A stretch of 64,000 bases of DNA from Fasciola hepatica (Eukaryota > Platyhelminthes > Trematoda > Plagiorchiida > Fasciolidae): the NCBI GenBank assembly GCA_948099385.1, contig CANUEZ040000062.1:2232001-2296000 (forward strand), read 5' to 3'. The notes beneath the pieces were generated by a model. It ran no database searches. It was given only the letters and a program-made list of their open reading frames with translations, and had not been told where the DNA came from. Of the stretch, positions 12,301 to 27,300 are shown piece after piece (the stretch's first letter is position 1; every line of letters starts with the position of its first letter). The position numbers were made by a program, and so were the translations under genes.

Positions 12301-15300
12301 CGTACTACCTCGGCGGTTTTCGGTAACTTCTGGTTGAAGTGGTATGTTTGTTTACGTTCCTCAACGACCAGCGTGCAAGTGGTGGAAATATCGTTACATT
12401 TACACGTATATTTGCCCAAATCCTCCATGGCAATTCGCTTGATTTCCAGTGCATACTCGTTTCCTTCTCTGTTAAAAAATAAAGGAACAAAACGGTTGGC
12501 CGTTTGTGAACGTGTATGGGCGTCATTCGGATGAAAATTTACTAAACAAAACGCTTCTATGGCAGGTTGTAAGAAAACCTGATATGTTCTGTCATAAAAT
12601 GTATAGACACTTGGTGGAACTTCACTCTAGTGGATGAGTTTGATCATCCATATTATTCGATTATCTGTTGATTACGTATAAAGATTGAACCCCATATGTA
12701 CTGATTTTACAAACTGTCTGCTTTTTAGTGTGAATAGGTAAAGAGTGCGACTTCGCCACATTGCGTAATTTACAATGACTACTTAATGGACGAAACACGC
12801 TTGTCACAAACAGAAGAACGTACTGAAGGAAATTGTACTTTGGACCTTGAAAAATTTCCAACTTGTTCTTGTACCAACGGAACCGAGAAGTCGGTTTGCA
12901 GAAGGTACACTTGAGCATGGCTTTTATACTGCCTTCTTTGACCTTGAGATCTTGAACTTCTTCAATAAAGTATTCTTTTTCCTACGTATTGGGAAGAAAA
13001 CACAAGAGAAATTTAACTGGATCACAGCAAAACAAGAGGTACATCTGGTAGGCGAGAAAATATTGAATTTTGAATCAGCACTTCTTCTTGATCATTAAGC
13101 TAAATACAAAATATATTCGCACAAAATTTTAATCGCGAATGATTCAATGTTGAACGACTTAAGTGGTCCAGTGGTAACTATCCAAGTAAAACAAGAGATA
13201 ATGTTTTCCATATTCCCTTAAGTCACTTTCAAACTCCATTTCACCTAATGAGTGCGTGAAAATATAAATTTCTCGTGTATCAGCAGTAAATTAAATTCCG
13301 TAAACTGAGGTGGGAATATCGGCTTAATTTCAACCTTAGGGGCATTAAAAAATGGACCTATAGCTTTGGCTTTTCTATCAATACTACTTATCGCCCAAGT
13401 ACTAATGGCAAAGTCTCCAAGGGGCTTTGACTCCAATTATTTTGTCAGTTGTTCATTTTTGTTCTTCCCTGATTAACCCTAAAAAATGCCAAGTTATCTG
13501 ATACTCTATTTACCGATTATGAAACCAAGGCTCACTATTTCCGGAAGTGAGTCAACATCAGTGATAGGCTACCAAATACCCAAAGGAAAGGCTGAGGCCA
13601 GATTTGAATTCCAGACCATAAGGTCTCAAGCTCGCCATGGTGACCCTTTAACTACCAATGATCTGTAGATTAACACAGATAACTCGAGTAGACGGACAGT
13701 TAGACTCCATAGCGCTTCTCTTGGCACACTGTCAGTTGTGATACAGAACTTCCGGGTCTGTGCACACTACTATCTGTAAGGTCTGGTGAAAACTGAATTG
13801 TGTCTCAATGGTTTATTGACTTCACAACTTACCACTTTAGGTTGTTCACGATGTTTCAATCCGGCAAATCCGGGAATGGCGTCGGCCAAAGAAGTACGAC
13901 GATTGGTCATAGAATCTCTGCGTGCTTGTAATGATTGTTCGAGTGCTTTCGGATCCAATAAATTTGGTTTTTCTTGGGACTGACGTCGATTCATCTGCGG
14001 AACATACAAGTGCAGAATGAGAGAATGGTTTATTAACACACAGAGTGAATTTCACAAATGATGCAAGAGGTCCATCAATATTTATGTTTTCGTTGAAGTG
14101 TAATGGATCAATAGACTAAGCATGGAGGAATTGATTCAAAACTCACAAATTCCTCTTCTTTTTTGGCAGCCGAAGAACGTCGACTTCCTCTGCTGGATGG
14201 AACTTGCAACTCACCAACTTCGTCATCCTCTTCCATTGCTTCTTCCCTACCGATTTTGAAAAAAGAATAGAAACGTAGTCTCAGTGGAAAAGCAGTGATG
14301 CGCTTCGTAGCACTGAACGTCAAAATCACTCCACTTACATCTATCTGATAACGATATTCAATGTATTTCGTAGTAATTTAATCAGTCAAATTTTACAATG
14401 ACATGTCAATTGAACGTAACCACTACTTACTCCTGTGTCACGTTTAGGTCAAATGTGGTCTTGTCACAAATTTGACCATCGCTGAGCAATTGTAGTGCGT
14501 AAGTGCCCCGATCTTCTATTCTAACATTTTTCAGAGTGATGACAATCGATCTTTTGGCGCCATCTACTCGAACAGTACCCCGTCTGTCAGTGGTCAGATC
14601 GACTCCGTTTCTCAGTACCTTAGCTTGTGGAGTGACAGAACCGGCTGAATAGTCCACAGTTAGGATGAACGTACGTCCTAGAATGATCAAAAGGGATGGG
14701 GAGTGGAAGGGAGTTCAGTCAGCAATCATTGTTCTCTTATGATGCGACACTGAAGGAAAAGTTAAAATTGAGGCAGAAAATTAGTCCCTGAATTACCATG
14801 ATTCTTAGAGCTGATGGTAAAGTGAAAGTGCAGAATACCATGGAATGCTGATGTGTTTGGAAATCATTGAGAGCCATCCAAGATAGTCTGCCAGCTAATT
14901 GTTTGACTATCTTTCCTCCCGGGGTTTGACTCCTAGTGGGGGCTTGATGGATGTGCACTACTGTTGAATACTGACAGTGATGAAACAGCCATACTATGCT
15001 TCCAAGAATTTCAACTTTGAGTTGATCTATACTCTGCTTGACGAATCTACTCATGTGATAATATTTTCTTCTTCAACCGAGGTATTCTTCGTGCCCCGGT
15101 GGTTTTGTACGATTGAGGAATTCCCCCGTGTCCAGCAGAGGAATGGCGCATCATTCTATTTAATTAAAAGCACTACCTTTCAGTGTGCTCTTCCCGACCA
15201 TTTTTCTATCCTTGATTCGCTCTTTCTTTATACTAGTGCTGCAGGGTGCGTCGAAAATATAGAAACTGTAGATTCCCTGTAACCCAAGTATCCCAAAAAG

Positions 15301-18300
15301 TACTTCCAGTTTTATTATCTTCCATACTACGGTTGAGATTTCGTTTGCCTGGAATAAGTGCTTTACAGCGCTTGGCCGGTTGCCCCCACCGGGGGGTAGA
15401 GGTTGGGACTTTTCGCTGCGAAGCAATCTGATAAACCTTGTTTGCTCTCATAAACCGTTTCCCAACACATTTGTAGTCGCACGTCCTTCAAAACGGTCAC
15501 ACTTTTACACAGGTGAACATTTGTCGTGGGAGCAAACATAATCGCCTAACGAGCACCTATGTTTGTCCTTAGGCAATTAAAGCATCTGAACCAACGGGCA
15601 TTTCTACATGCTGCATGGGAAATAGGACATGGATGTATTCACTTATCATCGTGACCCTGATTTGGGAATAGAGTATCATGCTCGTTTTGTTTGGTTGGGT
15701 GCATTAGACTGAACTGATCGATCTCAATCTACTTTGCCATATAAACACTTAAATTCCCGCCAAAGTAATTGCAAGGACTGCGCCGTAGTTTCGACTGACT
15801 TGTTAGAGATAATCCGCCGTGCATATTCATTGAGTCATAACCGGCACTTGAGCTTTATTCTTACGACTGCGAGTCCCAGAAATAACCGTTAGGAAATCTG
15901 GGATGGCTCTCTCAACGCTTTGTTTCGTATAAGCGCCGCCTGATATACGGCATCCATCTCAGCCGAAATAGATTGCACAACTGCGTGTAATAGCAGGGTC
16001 ATCTCTAAGGTCGAAGCCACCTCATGCGACAGTTAAATACCGTTGACGAAACAGCACTGAAGTATGCAACTAATTTTTCTGGTCCCATCTGAAAGGCTGC
16101 AAGTATCATCAGGCGAAATAAACAGCTTTGGCCCTGATAACTCGAGTCATGAGTCACACAGGCTTCAACGAGTTAGACCTGGTAAGACTTCTAGTTACAG
16201 CAACCATGTCCTCCACGACATTTGCAATTATCAGCTTAAAATCTGAGCTGACAGTTTTCTGCAAAGATGAAACCAGCTGTCGCATCGATACTGTCTTGAA
16301 AAAATACTATCACAGTTATTAATAGTCACTATTATGCGCACAAACATTTGCCGATTCTCAACAGACTCTCGTTCTCTTGGGGAGTGAATTGTTTTCAGAA
16401 TGATTTGCCGTTCTACATTCAATGACTTACCCACATCGGCTTGCTGGCTGCCTGGAGTCCCGATAATCTGAGGCAGTGTGGCTTTGGCATCTTTAGCTGA
16501 AAATGAAGAGCGAAAAATCGATCAAAATTTAAGAGAATCGTGGAATTCATCATTGGAAGCAGAAGCCTGGATCTCGCAGGTGACGTAAAATTCACTTGTA
16601 ATTTTCGCATCCAGAAGAATCACTGTCAATAAGTGACTGACTCACCGCTTCTAATTATGGGAAAATAAAGTTGTGCACACGTACGCAATCAACTCGTACC
16701 GGGAGGTGACCAACTGGTTACTTGCCAAAGATGTCAGACATTACATACATATATGTATAATTAGATGGAAAAGGGGGGGGGGAATAGTCTTCCTGTTAAA
16801 GTAGACAGAAATATGTAGATGGATAGCTATGGGCAGTTAATACAGAATAAACTAATATCCACGTGTGTAGATGGATGGATAGATAAATAAATAGATAGAT
16901 GGGTAGATAGATAAATCTTTTAGCAGGCGGCCTTACTTTTGAAACAGCTGCTGTTTGTATTCAGGTCACTTGATCACGTGCTCTTTTTCCGAACTCGGCT
17001 TTTGCATATGGAGGAAGAATTTGACAGTTGGCAGTCGGTTGTAGGGAATGTAACAGAACGAACCTCTGTGGGCTTGGTAGTATCAGCTGCGTACTTTTTT
17101 GGTCGACCCCAGTCTTGTCATTGTAATTTACTAAATGTAGGAGAAAGGTCACAAGTTCCGTAGTGTTGCTTAGGCATACTGTGGGCTTGGGGTGCACCGG
17201 GTCAGCCATGATAGATTCCAGGTAAGCCTGGCCTGGTAGAGCAGACTTGCCTGTTACCACGGATTGGGTTGGCCGCATTTCTTTGGTGAGGTCTATAACC
17301 CTAGAGGGGACCAGGCTGCGTGTATCCCGGTGCGGAAATGCAGATATGCACGGTTGTGTTCGTCGTAACCATAGATTTACCTACTGCGCCCATTTATTTT
17401 TTTTCAATTCGTTTGCTGTGTTTTGTGCGAATAAAAAAGTGTTTCTAAACACAGCCTCACTACTTAAATGGCTTATTCAACTCCTCTTGTGACATTTCTT
17501 ACGTGTCATTAAGTCCAAAATCAATGTTCCTCTTAGGCTGTGAGGCAAAACATATCGGCTAAGTTCGACAAAGACAATGCGTTTTTTCACTAGGTAAGTG
17601 AAGAGCTTTTAGAAGTGACAATTCACTTACGAGGAACTTTCATGCTTACAGACTGTTGCACTGTGCCCACGCCATTTGATATTACGCAATCGTAGGTGCC
17701 GGAATCTTTCTCGATAAGCTGGTGAACAGAAGGGATAGATGGCAAAATCAGTAAAACAGGACAAAGGAAAGAAAAATGTGTGACGGCAACAAAGCCGACA
17801 AACAAGTATGGGATGCTTGGCCTATGGGTCCCTAAGAATGATCAACACTTTGCGAATGACATCTCACACTTCACTGTTAAGTTAAAAATAAATGAGATGG
17901 TGGCTCTTGAATTCTATCTTGCAAGACTTACTAACTGATAAGTAGGACTTTTATTCCTATTGCAAGGAGGAAGTGTCGTGAATGTCAAAAAACGAAGGAC
18001 TGTTTTGCTTACTGTTTTCGTTAAAATCTATTCGAAATTAACGTCTTTCCTCCGTGTACCTTTGACATGACATCTCAAGGAGAGTATGCAGTCAAACGGA
18101 GGCCGCTTGAGAAAGTTTGACGGGTACTATTGATGTTTGGACTCAACAATAGAAGTTCATTTGTCGTCATGATTAATATCTGATTACCAGTGGCCAAAAG
18201 AGTAGGAAAGACACCAGATTAGAGAGTTGCTGCTTCGCACACTTCTGTGGTGTCATTCAAACACACACGCTGGCGTCTCTTATTCACATTTCAAGTAGAC

Positions 18301-21300
18301 GTTTTTTACCAGCCTAAAATCATTCGAAAAACAGAGAACCAAAGCATTCCTGAATACGTGGAACTTACGTCACTGATGGTCAGGGAGACAACATAACTTC
18401 CTTGTTGCTGTATTGTGTTTGTGCTATATCGTCCCTCAATTCTGATCGTTTTTCCCCCGACGGACCATGTTGCCTCGGGTGGACCGCCTGTATCTGCACG
18501 GACTTCAAGGATTGCTTGTTGATTATTGTTTTCAAAGCGGACATTCGGTATGCCAGTAATTCGAGGCCTGAGAAAAAAAGTCGGGGTGAAACAATCAGGT
18601 GAGAGAAACAGGGGATGCTGGCTTGTTTAAGTATGTTGCTCTGAGCAAAGATAGAAATACCAGAGGGGTTAGATGAGACAAAATGTCTACCAGTGCAGAA
18701 CGTAGATTACAGAAGAAAATCATTGAATCGCAATAGGATGTACAGCTTTAAACAGCTGAGTGTGATCAAACACGGAGATTCGTCCGGTTACGAATGGAGT
18801 TGTCTTCAATAGGCCGTTTTATCAAAGATTTCCTCCTTTTCTGCTTCGTGTGTTAATTGCGACATCCCACACAGCCGAGGTGTTTCATCTTTTTAGCTCT
18901 CAAATCAGTTACTCTGCGATTCGATGACGGTAATGGACTCATTTTTCCTCTCTTCTCAATAGTGGAAACATCTATCTGACAATTACAGCTACAGATCAGC
19001 AAATACCCGCTATTCATGAGGATATTCCACCGGAAGTGTTCAAAGTTTTGTGGACAGCCAGATGTGTTCCCATTTTTCCAGTTTATTATTCGTGTCAGAT
19101 ATGAGAATTGACGTAGGATAACAAAACCATCATTCATAACGCCATCATCCCTAAAATAGGGAAAACCTCGAGGCTGGGTTTTTGTCAGATCTGCCTCAAT
19201 GGTATTCCTTGAATCAGTTGATATATGCATCAATATACCAAGTTCAGATGTACGTTCACAGGTAACTCTCCGTCATACGTATCCCATTTGATCTTTATCT
19301 TGAACAGTTTCAACGTATTTTCAAAGTGTGGCGTGATAGACTCTTGGGACGAATTCCTGCTTTGAGGTTTTTTAGTATTTCCTTCATGCTCGAGTCTGAC
19401 TGGATAATTTTCGAATACACAGCAGCCGCATGGTTTTGTTGACCACACATATACACACACACAGAGAGAGAAAAAAGAATCATTCGCATTTACTTATCGG
19501 ATCTCTGATTCTGCTGCTTTCCCGATAAGGAATCCCACATTTACAATGGTAAGCTATCGGAGACACGAACTGATTAAACTGGAATCATACGAAAATGAAA
19601 TCCAGAAATTCGTGATTCCGTGAAAATTGACTCACATTTTCACGTCAATGTTTGCCGTGGCATCTCCGTGTTGATTTTTTGCTACCAGTTTGTAGGTACC
19701 CGAATCCGCATTCATAAAGTTCTTCGAGAAAAGAAACGGAAAAGAGATAGAACGAATGCGTGTGTGTGTGTGTGTGTTAACCCTATGATGCACTGACTGC
19801 AAGAATGAGAAGAACAGATTTCAGTGGCGTGGTGAACGATGATACTACATGATTATAAATGATATAAATTTCCTAATAATCAACGTATTCAAGTAACTAC
19901 AATCAACTTTGTTTGCGGTACCTCCGTGCCACTCAGGCCACCAATGTGATATTCATCATCGGATTCAGTCGCTGTGGGTGTGTGTCGGGGGTGGGGGAAG
20001 GGGTAGTGAAGAGTTAACCTGGTCTTAGCCCAGTCAAGGCTGGACTCTATATCAAGCAGTGTTAATGCGAACCTATCTATTGAGAACTAGGCCTTGTAGC
20101 CGAACGGATAATATTTGTGCGTGACTCCCATTGACGAAAGTCCCAGATACGAGTGGATAGATATGCCGCTACTGCCGTAATCCTTAACTTGCTTGACGAA
20201 AAGGCAGTGCAGTGCTTACATATCTAGCCGTGGGTGAGTAAAGCGGTGATATTACACGAGGAGAAAATCGCAAAAAGTATTTCACTAGCAGTTGTATGCA
20301 TGTGCATATATCTGATAGTTGATTGTGAGTAATGTATGAGAATGATTATACATCGCTAGGCTAACTGTCCTTTGGACTCCACGTTTCACGCACAAACCTC
20401 AGGTCATCTGATAAACTCTGCACTTGGAAGTACCAACTTTTGTTAGAGCTCATCAGTAGTGCATACCCTCAGTCGTACCTAGGGTGTGAACGGGGGCCTT
20501 TTCACCTCGAAGGAGTGGGTGTGGTATCAGTGCGCCACCCCGCTTTCGTTCGGGCGAATCCGAATTACCGAGTTAAGTTTGCTCACATGCAGTCCTCTAT
20601 AGCAGCCAACAAATTCCCATAGCTTTGACGGGAGACACGGTCACTGTCCCGTCAACTCCAGGCGAATGTATTCGTTTACCATTGTAAACAGATTACTAAA
20701 ATGTAATTTTCAAGTTTATCCTTTAATTGTAGTCCCTCCTACTAAAATATCGCACTTCCGCGTTCCAAAAGACACTACTTTGCTGTGGGCTAAAGTTTTG
20801 TCATGAGGAGAGGGGAAACAAAAGAAAACAGATTTGAATCAGACCGGTTTTCTCATTGATCTCTTTGGTCTTACCCCACTGGATCTGCCTTTTTTTAATT
20901 TGCGGGTTCATTATCGTAGCCAGTTCCATATTTTCCGCACGTGAACCAAATGTAGATCTCCGTCACGGTCTCAGCCGTGAACGCCTTGCCGTAACCCTTT
21001 GATGAGTTCAGACTTCGCTGAAATTTATTCACATCAGTCTAGTCCTGCGGTGCAATGTTCCATCGCCTTCGCAGTGCCGATTATCAACTAGGTCAACTTG
21101 CAATTTGGGGAAATTTAACCTGTGTGAAATCCATTCGTAAACTGCTTGCTTATTTGTTGCTACTTGAAGTGGTAGATTACGAATTTCGGCAATCATCAGT
21201 AATACGAAATGGCCACTTCGAGATACTTATCATGATACGGTTCTCGCGAGGCTTGCGACAGAGTGATTTAACACTGCTGAATAGACACACAGGTGGTGGA

Positions 21301-24300
21301 GCTACCACCGCTGCTGCTGTTGATGATGATCCGTACCATAAAACTTAGCTGAATTCTTTGCGGATCCGATCGAAATGGTGTCTACTACTTAATTTATCAT
21401 ATAATGTCCAAATAAAACTGATTAAACCTTAGTTAAGGGGTATTACGGTAACGAAACACCGATGTGTAATGAAACGAACTGTACGACAAGACATACCACA
21501 ATTCGCAATGTGTTGACAAATACGGAGCCATCCTTGCTACTGTGCATGTCGAATTTGTTCACACGAGGTTTCAATTCACGACCATTTTGATACCACGTGT
21601 AGGTTGGGGCCGGATCACCTGTTGAACGACATTCAAGTACCACATCACGACCACCTTTGTCCTGAGAAATTTTCGGTTTCTCAAAAGCAGGAGCTTTTCC
21701 AGCTGATTTTTGGCCTGATTTTGTGTGTCAGTTTATTGGTCGGTCGATTTCAAATGAACCGGATGAGTTGATTGCAGATGAACCGAAAGCAGATAATTGA
21801 CGAGCAAGGAATTAACGTTTAGTTAGATGATTGTGAGCAGAATTTTATGAGGCAAATAATTCATATCATTTTCTATTATTTCGTTGGAGGCAGATATTCA
21901 CATACGTTTGGTTTCTTTCAAATATAGCAGAAATATATACAAGAGGATACTGTTTATTCCGAAAGCAGATGGCTTGGAATTGTTTAAAAGTAATCGATTA
22001 TTGGGCTGAAAAATATTCCCTTCCTTTTTCCCGTCAGTCCCATTCGGTCATCTCTTCGGACAGAATTACATAACCAGCAGAATTCACAACAGCAGAGACA
22101 GATCATTTCAAAATTCACTCGGGTTATCAAATGAACGAGTGAGTTGGGGGGTGTCTTCTGTGTTTCCTTTCAATTGCGCAGTGCCCAACAGTGGTAATAC
22201 TCATCAGAGATCACCGAAACAATACACTAAGATGATATTAGAACTAATACGTGAGAGAATTGCAGAAAAAAAGTGATGAACAACTGTGATCCCCGAAACT
22301 CTCAATAACGAATGATTTCCTATCTGGTCTGCGTTTCCCCATTAATGTACACGATGCGATCGGAATGTATTGCTTTTTCTTAGAGTGCCGGATTTCTGGC
22401 AATTCTCCGTACATAATCGATATGGTTAAAGCTATTGCGTGCTAAATGTGGATGCCTACGAACTTCGTACCGACAACACAACAACAACGACGACAATGAC
22501 GACAACAGCACCAACGAAGACAACAACAAGAGGCACACTCGTGAGTGCAATCATTTGTTGGGCATCTGTGGCTTTTTGCTAGACGGCGAGGGCGAGAGAG
22601 ACGGACGACGGCGGCTTTTGGTCGGAGGCACCGAGATGAGGCGAACTGCGGGCGGGCGGGCGGCCGAGCGAGTGAACGGACGGATGAGAGAGAGAATCGC
22701 ACCATGCACATTCCACACCCAGACTGTACCCAGCATTCTTTGCGGTGTTTGCCCTTGACACGCATTTGTGTACGTGAGTGCACCAGGTCCGCACTCAGGG
22801 GCTAAATGTGGATGCGAACCTGAGCGTGAAGCCACGCACATGATCGGTGACGTACGCGGTTGGATTGTGACTGAAAGCACCCCACAAATATAGCGAGTGC
22901 GACCGGCTGGCCATTAGGTGCGTGCATTGGCTTCGAGCGTGCACACGAAGAGGGTTATGTACCGATTGGCGTGCAAGCTCTTGTACGGTAATTTCCTTGT
23001 GTGTGTGTGTGTGCGTGTGTGTGTGTGTGTACACTGAAACTGGGCACCGCGATCGACTCTGCGTAGGTGCATCCCATTTTTAGGGACTTATAGGACAACA
23101 GAATTTGCAACTGAATAGAACATTACCCAGTTTTCATTAATACATTCCATTCGGCTGTGCGTCTGATGGCTATTTTAGAAAAATATTCTGTCGACCAATC
23201 CTACTTTGTCAGTCGAAAACAGGGCTGTAGACGGGGATGCTTGTGTGCGTGCATACATTTGGTTTGTTTCTGTATAAGTCTGGATAATCGTTATTGTAAA
23301 GGAATGACCGTTTTTGGGAGTTTACGTGACCGTTGTCAAGCGGGCCCAGATGGAAAGAGAATACCACCTATGATCTGTCAAAGTGCACTCGAAATTCTTC
23401 GATCTCCATTCCCTACCCACCTATCCAGCGTAGACACCCACGCGCATGCATGCGCGTACAAACGAACGTACACGTGCTCTGCTTAGCAGTCAAATGGCAG
23501 TCAAATAGTGCGGATCTAAACCACAGTAATTTAAAAGCCGATGTTTGCTATTCACGCTAAATCCCTTGTCCGACAAGTGAATCCAACTTAAGCTCCCAAA
23601 AGGCATTACAAAATTCTTCAGCCCGATTTGCTGGGCAGTTGTACTTGTACTTGTACTCAGTGTGAAATAGTGGGAGTCAAGGAGCCGGGAAGTGTTCGTT
23701 ACGAATCACCGTGTCTACTTTACAAATTATCAAAACTAAGAACACGTGAAGGTAGAGTGTAAAAATAAGCAATGGACTACATGACTGTACTAAGTTTTGT
23801 TTTCGTGTTGATCGGTCAAGTAAGAGGGAGGATATGCAAACAACTTGACTCTGCGGACGAATTCCTTTAATTTGTTTTGCTTGTTACTCGGCTCTTCATT
23901 TGAAGTAATGAAGAATTCAAGCTTAAGCTTCCAAAAGACCCTCAAGAGTGAAGTTAGACACTAGGTTTTGCAATTTTTCCCAACGACTAAACGTTTTTAG
24001 TGAAATACATATATCAGGGATACGGAACAGTCGAGGAAAACTTGACAACTTATGGTGTCACCCTTGACCACGGTGACCTAGTGAGGCTTGGATGAAAAAC
24101 AGATTTCTCCCAGGTTGTGTCAGCAGCTGAATGCTTGAAAGCTACGTCCCAAAATTCTACGATAGTTCTCAAACGACAGAAGACATGCTTACTTACTGTA
24201 CGACAATTTGTGGTTGGCCGCTCAGCAGTTGAGAACTTATGGTAATTCACCGTACTATCAGCTACATTTTTTTCAACTCAAACTTCAAGCACACGAAATG

Positions 24301-27300
24301 AAGGTGACATTTCGGAAGTCTTTCACGATGGCGGTCCATTTTTGATAAATTCTACAGATGCATATTGGTCTGGTGATTTGAATTCTCGCCGTGGTCTTCT
24401 ATGTTTACGTATAGAAATGTAAAGTTATTTACCAATGTGTAAAATTTGAAGTTGTAAGTAATTGGTTTGCGATCAATAAAAGATCACTTACCTTGCAAAT
24501 TCAAATTAATATTTGCATTACTGTCTCCAGCAGTATTTTTTGCATTGATTCGATAAGTGCCACCATCTTCCGGTTTGGGGGATGCTATATGAATTTCCAA
24601 AATGTATACATCATCGGGTTCATCCTTCACAACCCAGAACCTTTTTCCGGGAATTTCTTTGATTTCTTCATCGTTCAGAAACCAAGTCAATGTGGCCTTC
24701 GGTTTTGCCTCTAGTTTGCATGACATGATGACCTCGCCTTTGGATTTATCCATTCGGATGTCTGGTTTCTCGAGAAATTTCGGGGCCTTGGTTGCTGGTC
24801 TATGAAGTTGCAAAGGATGAATATTTGAGATTTCGTGAAAGTTCTTATCCATAGATAGATTCAAAACTTAAAAACATTCGGAAAACTTGTATAACAAATA
24901 TTCCGAGTCTTTAAGGGATCTAGAGGGTACCTATTAGACGGATAAAAGTGTCTGGCACATCAGGGATGAGACCGCGCCACGGAATAACCGAACTGAATGG
25001 AATAGCAGACATTTCATTTCATCCATCATTCCCTATCTTGTACCGGCCACACAGGGAATGGGTGTGTTAAGATGGATACAGCTCTATTCTTTGGAACTCG
25101 ATTTACACATGCTATCAAGTGAACGTGGGGTCGGCCTTTCACTCTGTTTACCGAGTATCCGTTAACCTTTAAGGACCCACTCCCTCTGCGCACACTGGCC
25201 ACCACGAATGCGACAAGCGTTTACCCACTCGCACACACACTTTGCACAGGGAGAGAATCAGTCCAAACCCTCCAGTGGTATGGTCACAAGTTGACCACTT
25301 CAGACGTTCTAATTATTCAAATCTGTAACATGTACTACTATGTAGAGGCGTAAACCACGACAGGTTAACATCAACATACACGTTAAACAGCCGTGTTCAG
25401 CTTATACACAAAAATCTACTGAGTCACTTGCTGGCTTTCAACGAAAGCAATTCTCAGTGTCTGTTATCAAATTGGAAAGTTGAAAGCTCTGATACACTGT
25501 ACAATATCTACCGTTTTAGTGTCCCTCAACGGAAGACATGTTAATACTGAATGGTAACTACACTCCGTTGGTTATGCCATTCCACAGGCTGACATCTTGT
25601 CCGCACGGATGGGGGCCCCTTCAGATCTGAAGACGCACACATACGGTACTTATTGGACTTCAGTCTAACCAGACTTACCGCGGGGACTGTTCCGCCGAAC
25701 TATCTACATTTGAGGCCGAGACAAACCCGTCAACTTTTACACTCGGATGTGGATTCTGAAGAGCACTGCTTCTGTGTATTACAGGTGAACCAAGAGATAA
25801 AAGCTTTTCTTCGGATTCGGGTTTCAAGGGAAATTATTAGCCAAACCCGGGAGATCACCAAAAGTGAGTGTTTAAATGAAGTTAGAGCGGAGTTGGTGGG
25901 CATTTCTTTACTGAGGCTGGCAGCTTGATTTTACGTACTTTTTATCAAATAATTTCTCTAGCCTCGAACCATAGCTAAGAGAAGTGACTCATTTGAATGA
26001 GATCTTATGTTCGTTTGATCGAAACTGGAAACGGTTAGGCACCCCTGCTCTCCGGATCTAATTTCTGAAACTAGAAACGGATATTTCTAATTCTTAAGTC
26101 AAACAAAAACTAGTTATCTAATTATGAAATTTTTTTTACTTTTTCTCTCTCCCACCACGTTTGCCACAATTCTAGACAAGAGGACGATTTGTTGAATAGC
26201 CCCTTGCTGACTACCATTTTTCCATATGTTAGAGTGAGAATACTCCGTATGTTCTAGTCTTCTAAAACCATACAACAAGGTTATTGTTCCAATACGGTTC
26301 TAGGGCAAAAACTGCCTCTTTTGTTTTGGACCCGCTTGGGTATTCCAAATTGTTAGGCTGCCAGATACACTTTTCCACTCTTGCTAACCGCAGATTATTT
26401 GGCCGACTTTCATCAGTTGCACATGAAACTTATTGGAAGTAATTTCTTTCCACATTTCATTCACACTGAATGTGCTAGCAATTAAAGACCATCATGTAAG
26501 ATAAACCTCCAGGAAGTGTTCCTCACTTTTCATTTCCATAGAAGTGAAGTATTTTATTCGTTTTTCGTCCCAATAGATGCATTGACGGGTCATACGGATT
26601 CCCGAAAATAGTAATCCTAATAAAGGTGAATTATACATTTCTACAACATCCAAGAGCCGCGAAGACACTTGTTATCCTGCCTAGATTGCTGTCCACGCAA
26701 ACCATTTCGGTGTCCGGACACTGGAGACTAAGGGCTGACCGGTAAGCATGCCATCTTTTCCACACGTGTGTCATCGCATCTGTTGTCTGTCTTGAAAGTG
26801 TGAAAATGGTTTGTTGTCCTCCTGGTTTTAGGCAACCCATATTGGATCTGAATGAGACACTAGGTGAATCATCGAAAGTAAACGTAGGAATAAAATGTAT
26901 TTCCCATTGTGATCGATATTTCGCAGTTCCGTTCCTTATGATAAGACAGAATAAGACATGATAAGGGGATTAGGTATAAATACCAGCTAACCGAAAATGT
27001 TTTGCATCTACCATATCTTTGGATCTCGGTGGCCATTTTCGAGAATCGGTTTGCATCATTCACTCAACTGGTACCCATACCGAGATGTAGCAGCCACAAA
27101 CAAATCTCTCATGGATATTGAATCAACGAGCTTACACCTGTCAGAATACGGATGCATCATCTTGGTAGATAGAATTCATTGACTGCTGATAGAATAAACA
27201 CCGGTTTAAGGACTGGTGCTGGACAAAGAGTTTGGCGGTGGCCAAAAAGCCTTCACGCTGGATTCGGGACCTTTCTGTTCCGGGTTCGAATCTGGCCACC

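Larger units (their letters stand above)
21716..24491 (-). other. unc-22: Twitchin intron 3 (2.8 kb)
   Basis: Contains a G/C-rich block (22456-22800) flanked by a 15-bp direct repeat, a GT microsatellite at 22999-23034, and several overlapping open frames on both strands caused by low-complexity composition. No gene is supported. Confidence 0.6.

Noticed and set aside
18853..19233. 126-codon minus-strand open frame in intron 5 as a possible extra twitchin exon
   Set aside because: Not Ig- or FN3-like, and exons 5 and 6 already join in phase to give complete Ig3 and Ig4.
22435..22880. Cluster of 86-113 codon overlapping open frames on both strands
   Set aside because: Created by G/C-rich, triplet-biased low-complexity sequence; frames overlap in several phases and share no domain.
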